Made by a program: the position numbers and the translations under genes
Notes under the pieces: model-generated
Told to the model about the DNA's origin: nothing
What the model saw: the letters and a program-made list of their open reading frames with translations, nothing else
Database searches by the model: none
NCBI RefSeq assembly: GCF_003813775.1
Contig: NZ_RPDH01000001.1
Span: forward strand, 2,666,001 to 2,730,000
DNA length: 64,000 nucleotides
Reading direction: 5' to 3'
DNA from: Chitinophaga lutea
Lineage (GTDB): Bacteria; Bacteroidota; Bacteroidia; Chitinophagales; Chitinophagaceae
Shown: piece by piece, positions 44,226 to 53,388 of the stretch
How the letters are laid out: each line of letters opens with the position of its first letter
How positions within the stretch are numbered: the first letter of the stretch is position 1

Positions 44226-45278
44226 CTAATTCTCCCTGCCCAGTTCCAGCGTAAACCCGAAGGTGGAGCCCACTTCCACTTTGCTCCGCACATTGATGGT
44301 CTGCTCGTGCGCTTCCACGATGTGTTTCACGATGGCGAGGCCGAGGCCGGTGCCGCCGATGTCGCGGCTGCGGGCGCGGTCGGTGCGGTAAAAACGTTCA
44401 AACACGCGCGGCAGGTGTTCTTCCGCCATCCCGATGCCGGTGTCGGAAATTTCGATCAGGACGCGCTTGCCGTCCATATTGTAGATGCTGGCGATGGTCT
44501 GGCCTTCCTGCTTGCCGTATTTTACGGAGTTTTCGATGAGGTTGATCAGCACCTGGCGTATTTTTTCCTTGTCGGCAAACACATATACCGGCGCTTCGCA
44601 GCCTTTCTTGATACTGAATTTGATCTCTTTCTGTTTGGCCTTGAGCGAAAGGGTGTCGAACACGTCTTTCACCAGGTCCTGTATTACGAACAGTTCCTTG
44701 TTGATGGTCATCTCCCCGCTCTCCAGTTTGGAGATCTCGTCCAGGTCATCGATCAGCCGGCAAAGGCGGTCGATGTTCTTGGTGGCGTTTTTCAGGAACA
44801 TCTTGTTCACGGCCGGGTCGTCGATGGCGCCGTCGAGCAGCGTATGGATGTAGCCCTGTACCGCAAAAATGGGCGTTTTCAGCTCGTGCGAAAGGTTGAG
44901 CAGGAACTCCTTCCGGAACGCCTCATTGCGCCGCAGGTTGTCCAGTTCTTCCTTCTTCTGCGAAGCCCATTTCTCCACGTCCTCGCTTACTTCGTCGATG
45001 GTTTTGAGGGGCAGGATGTTTTTGTTGAAAAAGTCTTCCCGCTTGGATGCCTTCGTCTGGTAAATGAACTTGTAGATCAGTTTTATTTTGCGGTAGATGA
45101 AGTTCTGCAGGGTATAGAGGTACAGGTAATAAGCCACCAGGAAGGTCAGCACAAAGGCTATCCCGGTTTCTTTCAGGCCCACATCGAGGATGAGGCAGCC
45201 CAGGCCCATGATAACAGACAGCACAAGCGCCGTAAAACCGGCCAGCTTCTGCGGCGATAGATTTTTTGCTTTAAACAT
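44226..45278 (-). CDS. phoR: PhoR-like sensor histidine kinase
   Basis: The ~350-aa product starts at ATG 45278 (MFKAKNLSPQ); an in-frame extension to 45362 adds 28 polar residues with no clear role. Two adjacent membrane helices (about 11-32 and 37-58) leave almost no periplasmic loop, as in PhoR. No PAS domain is visible. The HisKA motif FLLNLSHELKTP has His131, followed by the N box (LIENSVKYG), G1 (DTGIGM) and G2 (GGTGLGLAIV). It follows the response regulator gene on the same strand, the phoB-phoR order. The phosphate role is inferred from layout and neighbours. Confidence 0.85.
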   Translation of the reverse strand: MFKAKNLSPQKLAGFTALVLSVIMGLGCLILDVGLKETGIAFVLTFLVAYYLYLYTLQNFIYRKIKLIYKFIYQTKASKREDFFNKNILPLKTIDEVSEDVEKWASQKKEELDNLRRNEAFRKEFLLNLSHELKTPIFAVQGYIHTLLDGAIDDPAVNKMFLKNATKNIDRLCRLIDDLDEISKLESGEMTINKELFVIQDLVKDVFDTLSLKAKQKEIKFSIKKGCEAPVYVFADKEKIRQVLINLIENSVKYGKQEGQTIASIYNMDGKRVLIEISDTGIGMAEEHLPRVFERFYRTDRARSRDIGGTGLGLAIVKHIVEAHEQTINVRSKVEVGSTFGFTLELGREN

Positions 45279-45413
45279 ACTCCAGAGTGAGTAATGATTG
45301 TAATACCGGGAAATTAAGTCAAATTTTTTACTTGCCATACCACATAGCCGGCGGGGCCCCATTGCCCCGGAGAGAAATTAAAAGGAGGGAAGAAAAGCGG
45401 GAAACGCAAACAA

Positions 45414-46103
45414 TCACATCTCAAACTTGTACCCCACGCCCTTTACAGTGGTGATGAGGTCTACGCCCAGCTTCTGGCGTATCTTGCGGATATGCACGTC
45501 GATGGTACGGTCGCCCACGATCACTTCGGTGCCCCATACCTGGTTGAGGATTTCGTTGCGGAGGAATACGCGGCCCGGCTTGGAGGCCAATAACTGCAAC
45601 AGTTCGAATTCTTTCTTGGCAAGGATGATTTCCACCCCTTTATAGGTGACGGTGAATTTTTCGCGGTCAATCACCAGGTCGCCCAGGTGCAGTTGCTGCT
45701 CCTCCACTTTGTTGAGGCGGCGGAAAAGGGCGTTGATGCGGCTTACCAGCAGTTTGGGTTTGATGGGCTTGGCGATGTAATCGTCTGCCCCCATGTTCAG
45801 CCCCTCGATCTCGCTCTTCTCGTCATTGAGCGCGGTGAGGAAAAGCACCATGGTTTCCTTGAACTCCGGCAGTTTACGGATTTCTTTACAGGTGTCGATG
45901 CCATTTTTGTTGGGCATCATGATGTCCAGCATAATCAGATCCGGCCGGAAGATCTTCGCCTTCTGGATGGCTTCGCTGCCGTCTTTGGCCGTCACTGTTT
46001 CATAACCCGCGCTCCGGAGATTGTAACTTATGATTTCCAGGATATCCGCCTCGTCATCCACTACAAGAATTTTACCTACTGCTACTGCTGGTTCCATCAA
46101 CAT
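45414..46103 (-). CDS. phoB: PhoB-like OmpR-family response regulator
   Basis: The 229-aa product has a receiver domain (10-128) with phospho-acceptor Asp60 in MLDIMMP, the acidic pair in VVDDEAD, the Thr/Ala switch region and the conserved Lys in YIAKPIKP. A winged-helix DNA-binding domain follows (about 135-228) with ELLQLLASKPGRVFLR and DVHIRKIRQKLG. This is the OmpR/PhoB architecture. Such regulators bind direct repeats with 11-bp spacing, which is the spacing of the arrays found in front of four nearby genes. The pair with the PhoR-like kinase makes PhoB the best name. Confidence 0.87.
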   Translation of the reverse strand: MLMEPAVAVGKILVVDDEADILEIISYNLRSAGYETVTAKDGSEAIQKAKIFRPDLIMLDIMMPNKNGIDTCKEIRKLPEFKETMVLFLTALNDEKSEIEGLNMGADDYIAKPIKPKLLVSRINALFRRLNKVEEQQLHLGDLVIDREKFTVTYKGVEIILAKKEFELLQLLASKPGRVFLRNEILNQVWGTEVIVGDRTIDVHIRKIRQKLGVDLITTVKGVGYKFEM

Positions 46104-46125
46104 AAACTTGGGTTTTTAGATGGCA

Positions 46126-46133
46126 CAAAATTA
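46126..46133 (-). promoter_or_regulatory. -7 box for the phoB-phoR unit
   Basis: The minus strand reads TAATTTTG (TAnnTTTG). In the register of the Pho-type arrays, the two distal sites read TTAAC (from 46181) and ATAAT (from 46170), but the two proximal sites do not match. Confidence 0.45.
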
Positions 46134-46324
46134 AACAGCGCTTTCCCGTTTAATGAAATGATAACATTATGTAATTGTTAATTCAGGCCCTCACCCGGCT
46201 GCAAGATACGCATTTGCGCGCGGTTACAGCCAGCAAGGCCCGCAGAGCATTGGTATGATGTATTTTTTAAATTAGAATTAAGAATAATGGGACTGCCGGC
46301 TTGTGTATTCGGAATAATTGGTAG

Positions 46325-46332
46325 TAAATTTG
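46325..46332 (+). promoter_or_regulatory. -7 box for the 727-aa protein gene
   Basis: TAAATTTG is a perfect TAnnTTTG match 28 bases before the ATG at 46361. Confidence 0.5.
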
Positions 46333-46360
46333 CAGTGTAGCGTAGGCGTAACTCATTTAT

Positions 46361-48544
46361 ATGAAGAAAACATTACTAATCATATCTTTAAGCATGGTAT
46401 TCGGCGGATGGGTGTCCGCACAGCAGATCAAAATACCGATACAGCGACAGATTTTTCATGATAACATCGACAAGGAGCAGCAGGCCGCCGACAAATTTGA
46501 CGGTAAAACCGACAATTTTGTAAAGGCCACGGAGGATGAAGCGATCAACCTCCAGGTGACGAACGCCCTGATGAAACAGGTAGACGCCATCCAGGTGGAG
46601 ATCGAGCAGAACGAGGCGCTGGACCAGCGCCTGAAGGTGAAATACCTCACCGGCCTGCAGCAGGTGCTCAAGGATTATAACACCAAACGTTCGTTCCGCC
46701 GCATCGAGGCAGACGAAGCGCCGTCGATCGTGCAGGCCTACCGCAACATGATGCTGGCCGACATCGCCGGTAAAAGCATCTATCCCGTTGTACGCAACCT
46801 CAGCTTCGAAGCTGGGGAGCGCCTCGTGGAAGTGTTCAAGGACAATCCCGGTTCCAAGGAAGCCCGCGGCGAAATGTGGGGCAAATATGCCTTCAAGAAC
46901 CTCGACGATATCATGCCCAAACTCGGGCCCTATCTCGATTACCCGGTGACGGACTCCATCGTGGCCGCCGTAGCGCGCAAGTACCCGAACAAGGTGCTTA
47001 CCTACGCCACTTCGTACACGCCCACGGCGAGCGCCATCCGCCGCAACCCGGACCCGCTGGTGCAGCAGATCGTACAGATCGGCCGCTCTTCCCAGTCCAC
47101 CAAACTGATGCCCTTCATCGATCAGCTGCTCGACGGCAGCGCTTCCATTTCGGAACTGGAAGCCGCCGTGGAAAACGACGACAACTATTTCCGCAAAATG
47201 GTCAAAGCGGCCATCGCCCTGCAGCAAAGGAAATCCAGCGGCCAGGAGCCCCTGGGCCTGAAAGCGATGCAGGAAAACATGCACGCCAAATCTCTCCGCT
47301 ATATCCGCGAAATCAACGACCTGCACGAAGAAGGGCCGGCCGTAAGGTTCCGGATAGTGAAGGATTTTACCCCCGAAGAACTGTATTACCTGATCGTAAA
47401 CGGCCAGGAAGAACTGTATACCTCCAGCTACACCAACGCCGCCAAGGCAGGGCTGTACGACCAGATGATGATCCGGATGAAACCGCCCCGCGGCGACAGC
47501 CTGCTGATGCTGGTGAACTTCGACCGTTTCAAGAAGTTCATCGCCATGGCCGCCGGCTTCAATACGCTCGACAATTTCCTGAAATCCATGGACCCCGAAA
47601 ATGCGAACTACCTGATGGTAAAATTCGTGCGGAGCCTGGAAAAAACGGAAGACCTGGAAGACGCCGTGGACGTGGCCAACTCGTTCGGTTCCATCCGTGA
47701 TCCCAAGCTGCTGGACTTCCTCCGGGCAGAGGTGCGTAAAAACCTGGTGTTCGTAGAAGGTAAAAAAGATAAAAGAGGCACCACCATTTACGGCCTGCTC
47801 AACAGCATCTTTACAGAAGATGCCGGCGGAACGGATTCCTCCAAAGCGTCCGACATGGCCGCCAAACTGCAGCTGCCGCCCATCAACTATGTGGAGTTCG
47901 CCACCCTCCCCAGCGACAGCGGGCGCATCTACCAGCAGGTATTCTTTTATGGCGATGAAGACGGCCTGATTTCCTATCGCAGTTTCATGGGCAACTTCCC
48001 CGGTGGCGAATGGACGGTCAGCAAAAACAACTACTGGACCACGATTTCGTCCACCAAAGGCAAACCCATCACCATTTACGCGAATAACCCGCTGAAAGAG
48101 CCGGAAGACAAAACCGCCATCGAAAAGCTGGCCGAATACCTCGATGAAAAAGACATTCATCCCACCGTATTCGTGCACCGCGGCCACAGTTACCACGTGA
48201 ACACCACGCTCGATAACCTGCAGAGCACCGCGCGCATCGTGATTCTCGGCTCCTGTGGCGGTTACCATAACCTGGCCACCGTGCTGGAAAAAGCGCCCGA
48301 AGCGCACATCATTTCGTCCAAACAGGTAGGTACCTACCGGGTGAACGAGCCCATTATCCGCAGCCTCGAAGAGGTAATACGCGCGGGTAAGAATGTAGAC
48401 TGGGTGCAGATGTGGGTAGGCCTTTCCAAACGCTTTGCGGGCGACGCAGGCAGCAAAACGCTGTTCGACGACTATGTGCCGCCGCATAAAAACCTCGGCG
48501 CCATCTTCATCAAAGCGTACCGCCAGGTGATGAAAGAAAACTAA
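46361..48544 (+). CDS. large exported protein of unknown family with possible His-Cys dyad
   Basis: The 727-aa product has a signal peptide (LLIISLSMVFGGWVSAQ). The first ~450 residues are mostly helical and contain repeated charged helices; the C-terminal ~200 residues are an alpha/beta region with VFVHRGHSYH (His606, His609) and IVILGSCGGYHNL (Cys632). A hydrophobic strand followed by H-x-GH, then a hydrophobic strand followed by SCGG, recalls clan CD cysteine peptidases, but the His-Cys distance (23-26 residues) is shorter than usual. I do not recognise the family. It is likely periplasmic and transcribed alone, ending at a hairpin terminator. Confidence 0.7.
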   Translation: MKKTLLIISLSMVFGGWVSAQQIKIPIQRQIFHDNIDKEQQAADKFDGKTDNFVKATEDEAINLQVTNALMKQVDAIQVEIEQNEALDQRLKVKYLTGLQQVLKDYNTKRSFRRIEADEAPSIVQAYRNMMLADIAGKSIYPVVRNLSFEAGERLVEVFKDNPGSKEARGEMWGKYAFKNLDDIMPKLGPYLDYPVTDSIVAAVARKYPNKVLTYATSYTPTASAIRRNPDPLVQQIVQIGRSSQSTKLMPFIDQLLDGSASISELEAAVENDDNYFRKMVKAAIALQQRKSSGQEPLGLKAMQENMHAKSLRYIREINDLHEEGPAVRFRIVKDFTPEELYYLIVNGQEELYTSSYTNAAKAGLYDQMMIRMKPPRGDSLLMLVNFDRFKKFIAMAAGFNTLDNFLKSMDPENANYLMVKFVRSLEKTEDLEDAVDVANSFGSIRDPKLLDFLRAEVRKNLVFVEGKKDKRGTTIYGLLNSIFTEDAGGTDSSKASDMAAKLQLPPINYVEFATLPSDSGRIYQQVFFYGDEDGLISYRSFMGNFPGGEWTVSKNNYWTTISSTKGKPITIYANNPLKEPEDKTAIEKLAEYLDEKDIHPTVFVHRGHSYHVNTTLDNLQSTARIVILGSCGGYHNLATVLEKAPEAHIISSKQVGTYRVNEPIIRSLEEVIRAGKNVDWVQMWVGLSKRFAGDAGSKTLFDDYVPPHKNLGAIFIKAYRQVMKEN

Positions 48545-48566
48545 AAGATATTCAACAGATACCAGT

Positions 48567-48602
48567 AAAAGGGAGAAACAGCCGGCCGGCATTCTCCCTT
48601 TT
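48567..48602 (+). terminator. hairpin terminator
   Basis: An 11-bp stem (48567-48577 with 48592-48602) encloses a loop containing the palindrome GCCGGCCGGC; the T tail is interrupted. Confidence 0.65.
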
Positions 48603-48635
48603 GCGTTTTCCGATTAAGCATTTACATTTACAGGA

Positions 48636-50405
48636 ATGGACCAGGTTCAAAAGAAAAAGCAATTGTTTAACGTCAGTTTGCTGAGGCGGGTATTTTCCTT
48701 TGCGGCACCGTACCGGCGCTATTTTTATTTATCCATGTTTCTCACGGTGATGCTGGCGCTGCTGTCGCCCGTAAGGCCGTATCTGATCCAGCTGTCGGTC
48801 GACAAATACATCACCAACCAGTGGGCGCAGATGCTGGTGATCGTCACCATCCTCCAGATCGGCATGCTGATACTGGAAACTGCCGTGCGGTTCTTTTTTT
48901 CATACATCACCAACTGGCTGGGGCAATCCGTGATCAAAGACCTGCGCGTGGCCGTGTACAAGAAGGTGGTGGGCCTCAACCTCGCCTTTTTCGACAGAAC
49001 GCCCATCGGTACCCTTACCACCCGCACCATCAACGACATTGAAGCCATCAACGATATTTTTTCCGAAGGCATCATTTCCATCGTGGCCGATCTGCTCATG
49101 ATCCTGGCTATCCTCGGTGTGATGTTTTATGAAGACTGGCGGCTGACCCTGATCAGCCTGTCGCCATTCCCGGTATTGATTCTCGCCACCTACTGGTTCA
49201 AGGAGAGCGTGAACAAATCGTTCCACCGCGTGCGCAATGCCGTGGCTGCCCTGAACGCATTCGTGCAGGAGCATATCACCGGTATGCTGGTGGTACAGGC
49301 ATTTTCGTCGGAAAACAGGGAGTTCGGCAAGTTCAGGAACATTAACAAGGATCACCGCAAGGCCAATATCGACGCCATCTTCGCCTATTCCGTCTTTTTC
49401 CCAGTTGTGGAGATCATACTGGCCATTTCGCTGGGGTTGATGGTGTGGTGGGGCGCCAACAAGGTACTGAACTATGAAGTGACGCAGGGCGTGATGATCG
49501 CGTTCATCATGTACCTCAACATGCTGTTCCGGCCGCTGCGTATCCTGGCAGACAAGTTCAACACCCTGCAGATGGGCATGGTGGCCAGCGAGCGTGTGTT
49601 CAAGGTGCTCGACAGCGAGGATTACATTGCAGACAAAGGGACGCATACCGCCGGCCATATGCGTGGCGAAATCAGTTTCGAGCATGTATGGTTCGCTTAT
49701 AAAGACGAGCGGTATGTGCTGAAGGATATCAGCTTCCACGCGAAACCCGGTCAGACCATCGCCCTGGTAGGGCATACTGGTTCCGGTAAAACCACCATTA
49801 TCAGCATCCTGAACCGCCTGTACGAAATCCAGAAAGGCCGCATCGCCATCGACGGCGTGCCGCTGCAGGATTACAAACTGGCGGAGCTGCGCAGTCGGGT
49901 AGGGGTGGTGCTGCAGGACGTGTTCCTGTTTTCCGGGTCCATTTACGATAATATTACGCTCCGTAACCCCGATATCAGCCGTGAGCAGGTGGAGCATGCC
50001 GCCAAACTCATCGGCATGCACGACTTTATCCTGCAACTGCCCGGCGGGTATGATTATCCCGTGATGGAGCGGGGCAGCACCCTGTCGCTGGGCCAGCGGC
50101 AGCTGATCTCATTTATCCGCGCACTGCTCTACAACCCTGCCATCCTCATTCTCGACGAGGCTACCTCATCCGTGGATACCGAGTCCGAAATGCTTATCCA
50201 GCACGCCATCGACAAACTGATCGCCGGGCGTACGGCCATTGTGATCGCCCACCGCCTGAGCACCATCAGCAAGGCCGACCAGATCATTGTGCTCGATAAG
50301 GGCGAGATCCGAGAGATGGGGAACCACGAGGAACTGATGAAGCAGGAGGGATATTACCACAAGCTGTACACCATGCAGTTCCAGAAAACGGGGAATACGG
50401 TGTGA
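48636..50405 (+). CDS. ABC exporter, fused permease and ATPase (MsbA-like)
   Basis: The 589-aa half-transporter has a six-helix membrane domain (about 15-310) and a nucleotide-binding domain (about 340-580) with Walker A GHTGSGKTT, the Q loop VVLQDVFLFSG, the signature LSLGQRQL, Walker B ILILDEATSS and the H loop IAHRLSTI. The architecture is that of lipid and drug exporters such as MsbA. The gene stands alone, so the partner is probably itself as a homodimer. Substrate is unknown. Confidence 0.92.
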   Translation: MDQVQKKKQLFNVSLLRRVFSFAAPYRRYFYLSMFLTVMLALLSPVRPYLIQLSVDKYITNQWAQMLVIVTILQIGMLILETAVRFFFSYITNWLGQSVIKDLRVAVYKKVVGLNLAFFDRTPIGTLTTRTINDIEAINDIFSEGIISIVADLLMILAILGVMFYEDWRLTLISLSPFPVLILATYWFKESVNKSFHRVRNAVAALNAFVQEHITGMLVVQAFSSENREFGKFRNINKDHRKANIDAIFAYSVFFPVVEIILAISLGLMVWWGANKVLNYEVTQGVMIAFIMYLNMLFRPLRILADKFNTLQMGMVASERVFKVLDSEDYIADKGTHTAGHMRGEISFEHVWFAYKDERYVLKDISFHAKPGQTIALVGHTGSGKTTIISILNRLYEIQKGRIAIDGVPLQDYKLAELRSRVGVVLQDVFLFSGSIYDNITLRNPDISREQVEHAAKLIGMHDFILQLPGGYDYPVMERGSTLSLGQRQLISFIRALLYNPAILILDEATSSVDTESEMLIQHAIDKLIAGRTAIVIAHRLSTISKADQIIVLDKGEIREMGNHEELMKQEGYYHKLYTMQFQKTGNTV

Positions 50406-50658
50406 TTATTTTTAATATGTTTCCTCCCGTAACAGGTGATCTTGAGATAGCCCAACAGCGAGCACCGGAAACTTGTCAGATGATGAGAAAAAATAATAAG
50501 TAAACAGCGGTAGTCTTTCGGGTGGTGGCTGTTACCCGCCCGGTTAGTAACCCCCTTCACTATATCATTCATAATCAATGCATAAGCATCAGCCGTTGCC
50601 CGCCACATGATCCTCGTCAGTTTTTTTGCCGGCTACTACTATTTAATGTAAAATCGCC

Positions 50659-50666
50659 TACCTTTG
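50659..50666 (+). promoter_or_regulatory. -7 box for the ATP synthase operon
   Basis: TACCTTTG is a perfect TAnnTTTG match 19 bases before the GTG start of atpB. The 280-base gap before atpB contains no gene I can support. Confidence 0.55.
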
Positions 50667-50685
50667 CACAAAATTTCAGAAAACT

Positions 50686-51825
50686 GTGATTTCCTTGAAT
50701 CGGTTCAAATACAAGCTGGTAGCCCTGATAACGGTTTTTTCCATGGCCGTGTCCGGTGCATTTGCTTCAGACAATGCAGACCCTCATGCCACTGAAGGCG
50801 CAGGCGAAAAGAAAGGTTTTAACGCCAAAGAGGTAATTCTTGGTCACGTAAAAGATGCGCACGACTGGCACGTTTTGAGCATCGGCGATTCACACTGGAC
50901 CGTGCCCTTACCGGTTATTATTTATAACCCCGAGCGTGGCCTGTCCGTTTTCTCTTCTTCCAAATTCCATCACGGGCACGACGCGTACGATGGGTACCGT
51001 CTCCTGGATGCGCACTACATGGAGCACCACCACCTGGACAAAAAGCAGTACACCGAAGGTTCCATCATCGCGGTGGATGCCAACGACCAGCCGACCGGCG
51101 CCAAGATCTACGATCTGTCCATGACCAAAAACATCACCTTTATGATCATCGCGGCTATCCTGCTGGTGGTGATTATGCTGAATGTAGCCAAGGCATACCG
51201 CATCCGCGGTCACCGCCAGGCGCCCAAAGGGCTGCAGAGCCTCATTGAGCCGGTGATCATCTTTATGCGTGACGAGGTGGTGAAACCCAATATTCCGGGT
51301 AAAAAAGGCGACAAATACGTTCCCCTCATCCTGACTATCTTCTTCTTCATCCTGATCAACAACCTGATGGGCCTGCTGCCCGGCTCCGCCAACGTAACCG
51401 GCAACATCGCCGTTACCGCAGCCCTGGCGCTGATCAGCTTTGTAGTGATGATGGCATCTACCAACAGGCACTTCTGGGGCCACATCTTCAACCCTCCCGT
51501 ACCGTTGGGTGTGAAGTTCATCCTGGCGCCCGTGGAGCTGATCGGTGTGTTCACCAAGCCCGTGTCGCTGATGATCAGGTTGTTCGCCAACATCCTGGCC
51601 GGCCACATCATCATCCTGAGCATTATTTCCCTCGTGTTCATATTCGGCTCCCTGAACAAGGTGGCCGGTTACGGATTTTTGCCGATCACCATCCTGTTCA
51701 ACATCGTAATGATGATGCTGGAGCTGCTGGTGGCATTCATCCAGGCGTTCATCTTCGCCAACCTGACCGCCGTGTTTATCGGCCAGGCCATGGAACACGA
51801 AGGACATCATGATGCACATCATTAA
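50686..51825 (+). CDS. atpB: ATP synthase F0 subunit a
   Basis: The 379-aa product starts at GTG 50686. A signal peptide (ALITVFSMAVSGAFAS) and a His-rich exported N-terminal region (about 25-145) precede the usual membrane helices; this long N-terminus is a Bacteroidota feature. The core has the essential Arg in KPVSLMIRLFANILAGH and the C-terminal LELLVAFIQAFIFANL. Subunit a forms the proton half-channels against the c-ring. First gene of atpB-E-F-H-A. Confidence 0.95.
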   Translation: MISLNRFKYKLVALITVFSMAVSGAFASDNADPHATEGAGEKKGFNAKEVILGHVKDAHDWHVLSIGDSHWTVPLPVIIYNPERGLSVFSSSKFHHGHDAYDGYRLLDAHYMEHHHLDKKQYTEGSIIAVDANDQPTGAKIYDLSMTKNITFMIIAAILLVVIMLNVAKAYRIRGHRQAPKGLQSLIEPVIIFMRDEVVKPNIPGKKGDKYVPLILTIFFFILINNLMGLLPGSANVTGNIAVTAALALISFVVMMASTNRHFWGHIFNPPVPLGVKFILAPVELIGVFTKPVSLMIRLFANILAGHIIILSIISLVFIFGSLNKVAGYGFLPITILFNIVMMMLELLVAFIQAFIFANLTAVFIGQAMEHEGHHDAHH

Positions 51826-51840
51826 TCAAACAATGTTTAA

Positions 51841-52131
<291 letters not shown>

Positions 52132-52142
52132 GAACAAACTTT

Positions 52143-52179
52143 TTACTGCATCCGGCGCACAGGGCAAAGGATGCAGTAA
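52143..52179 (+). other. intercistronic hairpin between atpE and atpF
   Basis: A perfect 11-bp stem (52143-52153 with 52169-52179) and a 15-base loop lie 12 bases after atpE. There is no T run after it, so it is more likely an mRNA-stabilising or processing element than a terminator. Confidence 0.65.
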
Positions 52180-52221
52180 TCTTTACTTCGAAAAGCATAA
52201 CAACTATTTAAATATACATAT

Positions 52222-52716
52222 ATGGATTTGTTGCAACCTGCATTAGGCTTGTTTACCATTTCACTGCTGATCTTCATTATCGTATTCCTGATCCTGAAGA
52301 AATTCGCCTGGAAACCCATCCTTTCCACCCTGAAAGAGAGGGAAGACTCCATTTCCGATTCTATTGCCACTGCTGAAAGGGTAAAAGAAGAAATGGCCCA
52401 GATGAAAGCTGAACATGAACATGTACTGGCCGAAGCAAAAGCGGAACGCAGCAAGATTTTGAAAGAAGCGAAAGACGCCAAGGACCAGATCATCAGCGAA
52501 GCCAAAGCACAGGCCCAGGCAGAAGCCAAGAAGATCATCCACGACGCTTCCATCGCTATCGAAAACCAGAAAATGGCGGCCCTCACCGAGGTGAAAAACC
52601 AGGTAGGCACGCTGGTGATCGAAGTGGCGGAGAAAGTTCTGCGCAAAGAGCTGTCAGACAAACAAAACCAGGAAGCGTACATCAGGCAACTGGCTTCTGA
52701 AATCAAAATGAACTAA
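52222..52716 (+). CDS. atpF: ATP synthase F0 subunit b
   Basis: The 164-aa product has one N-terminal membrane helix (about 7-28) and a long charged coiled coil rich in Ala, Glu and Lys, ending in the delta-binding region. It forms the peripheral stalk that holds F1 against the stator. Position between atpE and atpH and normal length support the call. Confidence 0.95.
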   Translation: MDLLQPALGLFTISLLIFIIVFLILKKFAWKPILSTLKEREDSISDSIATAERVKEEMAQMKAEHEHVLAEAKAERSKILKEAKDAKDQIISEAKAQAQAEAKKIIHDASIAIENQKMAALTEVKNQVGTLVIEVAEKVLRKELSDKQNQEAYIRQLASEIKMN

Positions 52717-52738
52717 TTAACCGGCTGAATTAAAGATT

Positions 52739-53299
52739 ATGCAAAATCCCCGTTTAGCAAGCAGATATGCTAAATCATTGATAGACCTGGCGGTGGAAAG
52801 GAACGAGCTGGAAGCCGTGCACAGCGATATACTGCTCCTGCAGTCTATCCTGCGTACCAACCCGGACGTGGCCGTGCTGCTGAAAAGCCCGGTTATCAAA
52901 GCCGATAAGAAGATCAAGATCATGGGCGCCATCCTCGATGGTAAAATCAGCGCGATGACCTCCGGCTTCATCCGCCTGCTGGCCAATAAAGGCCGCGAAG
53001 GCGTACTGACGGAAATCACCGCCGCCTTTGAACAGCAATACAACATCCTGAAAGGTATCACGCATGTAAAGCTGACTTCCGCCACACCGCTGGAGCCCGC
53101 ACTGCTGAACCTGATCCGCGAAAAAGTGGAAACCACCGCAGGCCGCAAAATAGAGCTGGAAACGGCTGTAAATGCAAACCTGATCGGCGGCTTTGTACTG
53201 GAAACCGGCAACGAACTGTTCGACGCTTCCGTACTGCGTGACCTGAAAGACATCAAAAAGCAGTTCCTCAAGAACATTTACGTGTCCGACATCCGATAA
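52739..53299 (+). CDS. atpH: ATP synthase F1 subunit delta
   Basis: The 186-aa product is the stalk subunit that links subunit b to the top of the alpha-beta ring. It begins with the helical ASRYAKSLIDLAVE segment, characteristic of delta/OSCP, and ends with the beta-rich LETAVNANLIGGFVLETGNELFDASV pattern (in parts: NANLIGGFVL). It lies 22 bases after atpF and 89 bases before atpA. Confidence 0.95.
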   Translation: MQNPRLASRYAKSLIDLAVERNELEAVHSDILLLQSILRTNPDVAVLLKSPVIKADKKIKIMGAILDGKISAMTSGFIRLLANKGREGVLTEITAAFEQQYNILKGITHVKLTSATPLEPALLNLIREKVETTAGRKIELETAVNANLIGGFVLETGNELFDASVLRDLKDIKKQFLKNIYVSDIR

Positions 53300-53388
53300 G
53301 TATTTAACAGCAGCCGCTGCGTAACCGCAAAGCTGTTGTCGTTATAATTATTCTAACTTTAACGACTCTTTAAAAAAAGCATAACAAC

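Noticed and set aside
46388..48592. A 734-codon open frame antisense to the whole 727-aa protein gene
   Set aside because: It is the mirror of a GC-rich coding strand. The plus-strand protein has a signal peptide, a perfect -7 box and ordinary composition, while the antisense product is rich in His, Val and Gly without any motif.
50354..50608. 84-codon minus-strand frame between the ABC exporter and atpB
   Set aside because: No motif, atypical composition and overlap with the end of the exporter gene; it does not resemble AtpI or AtpZ.
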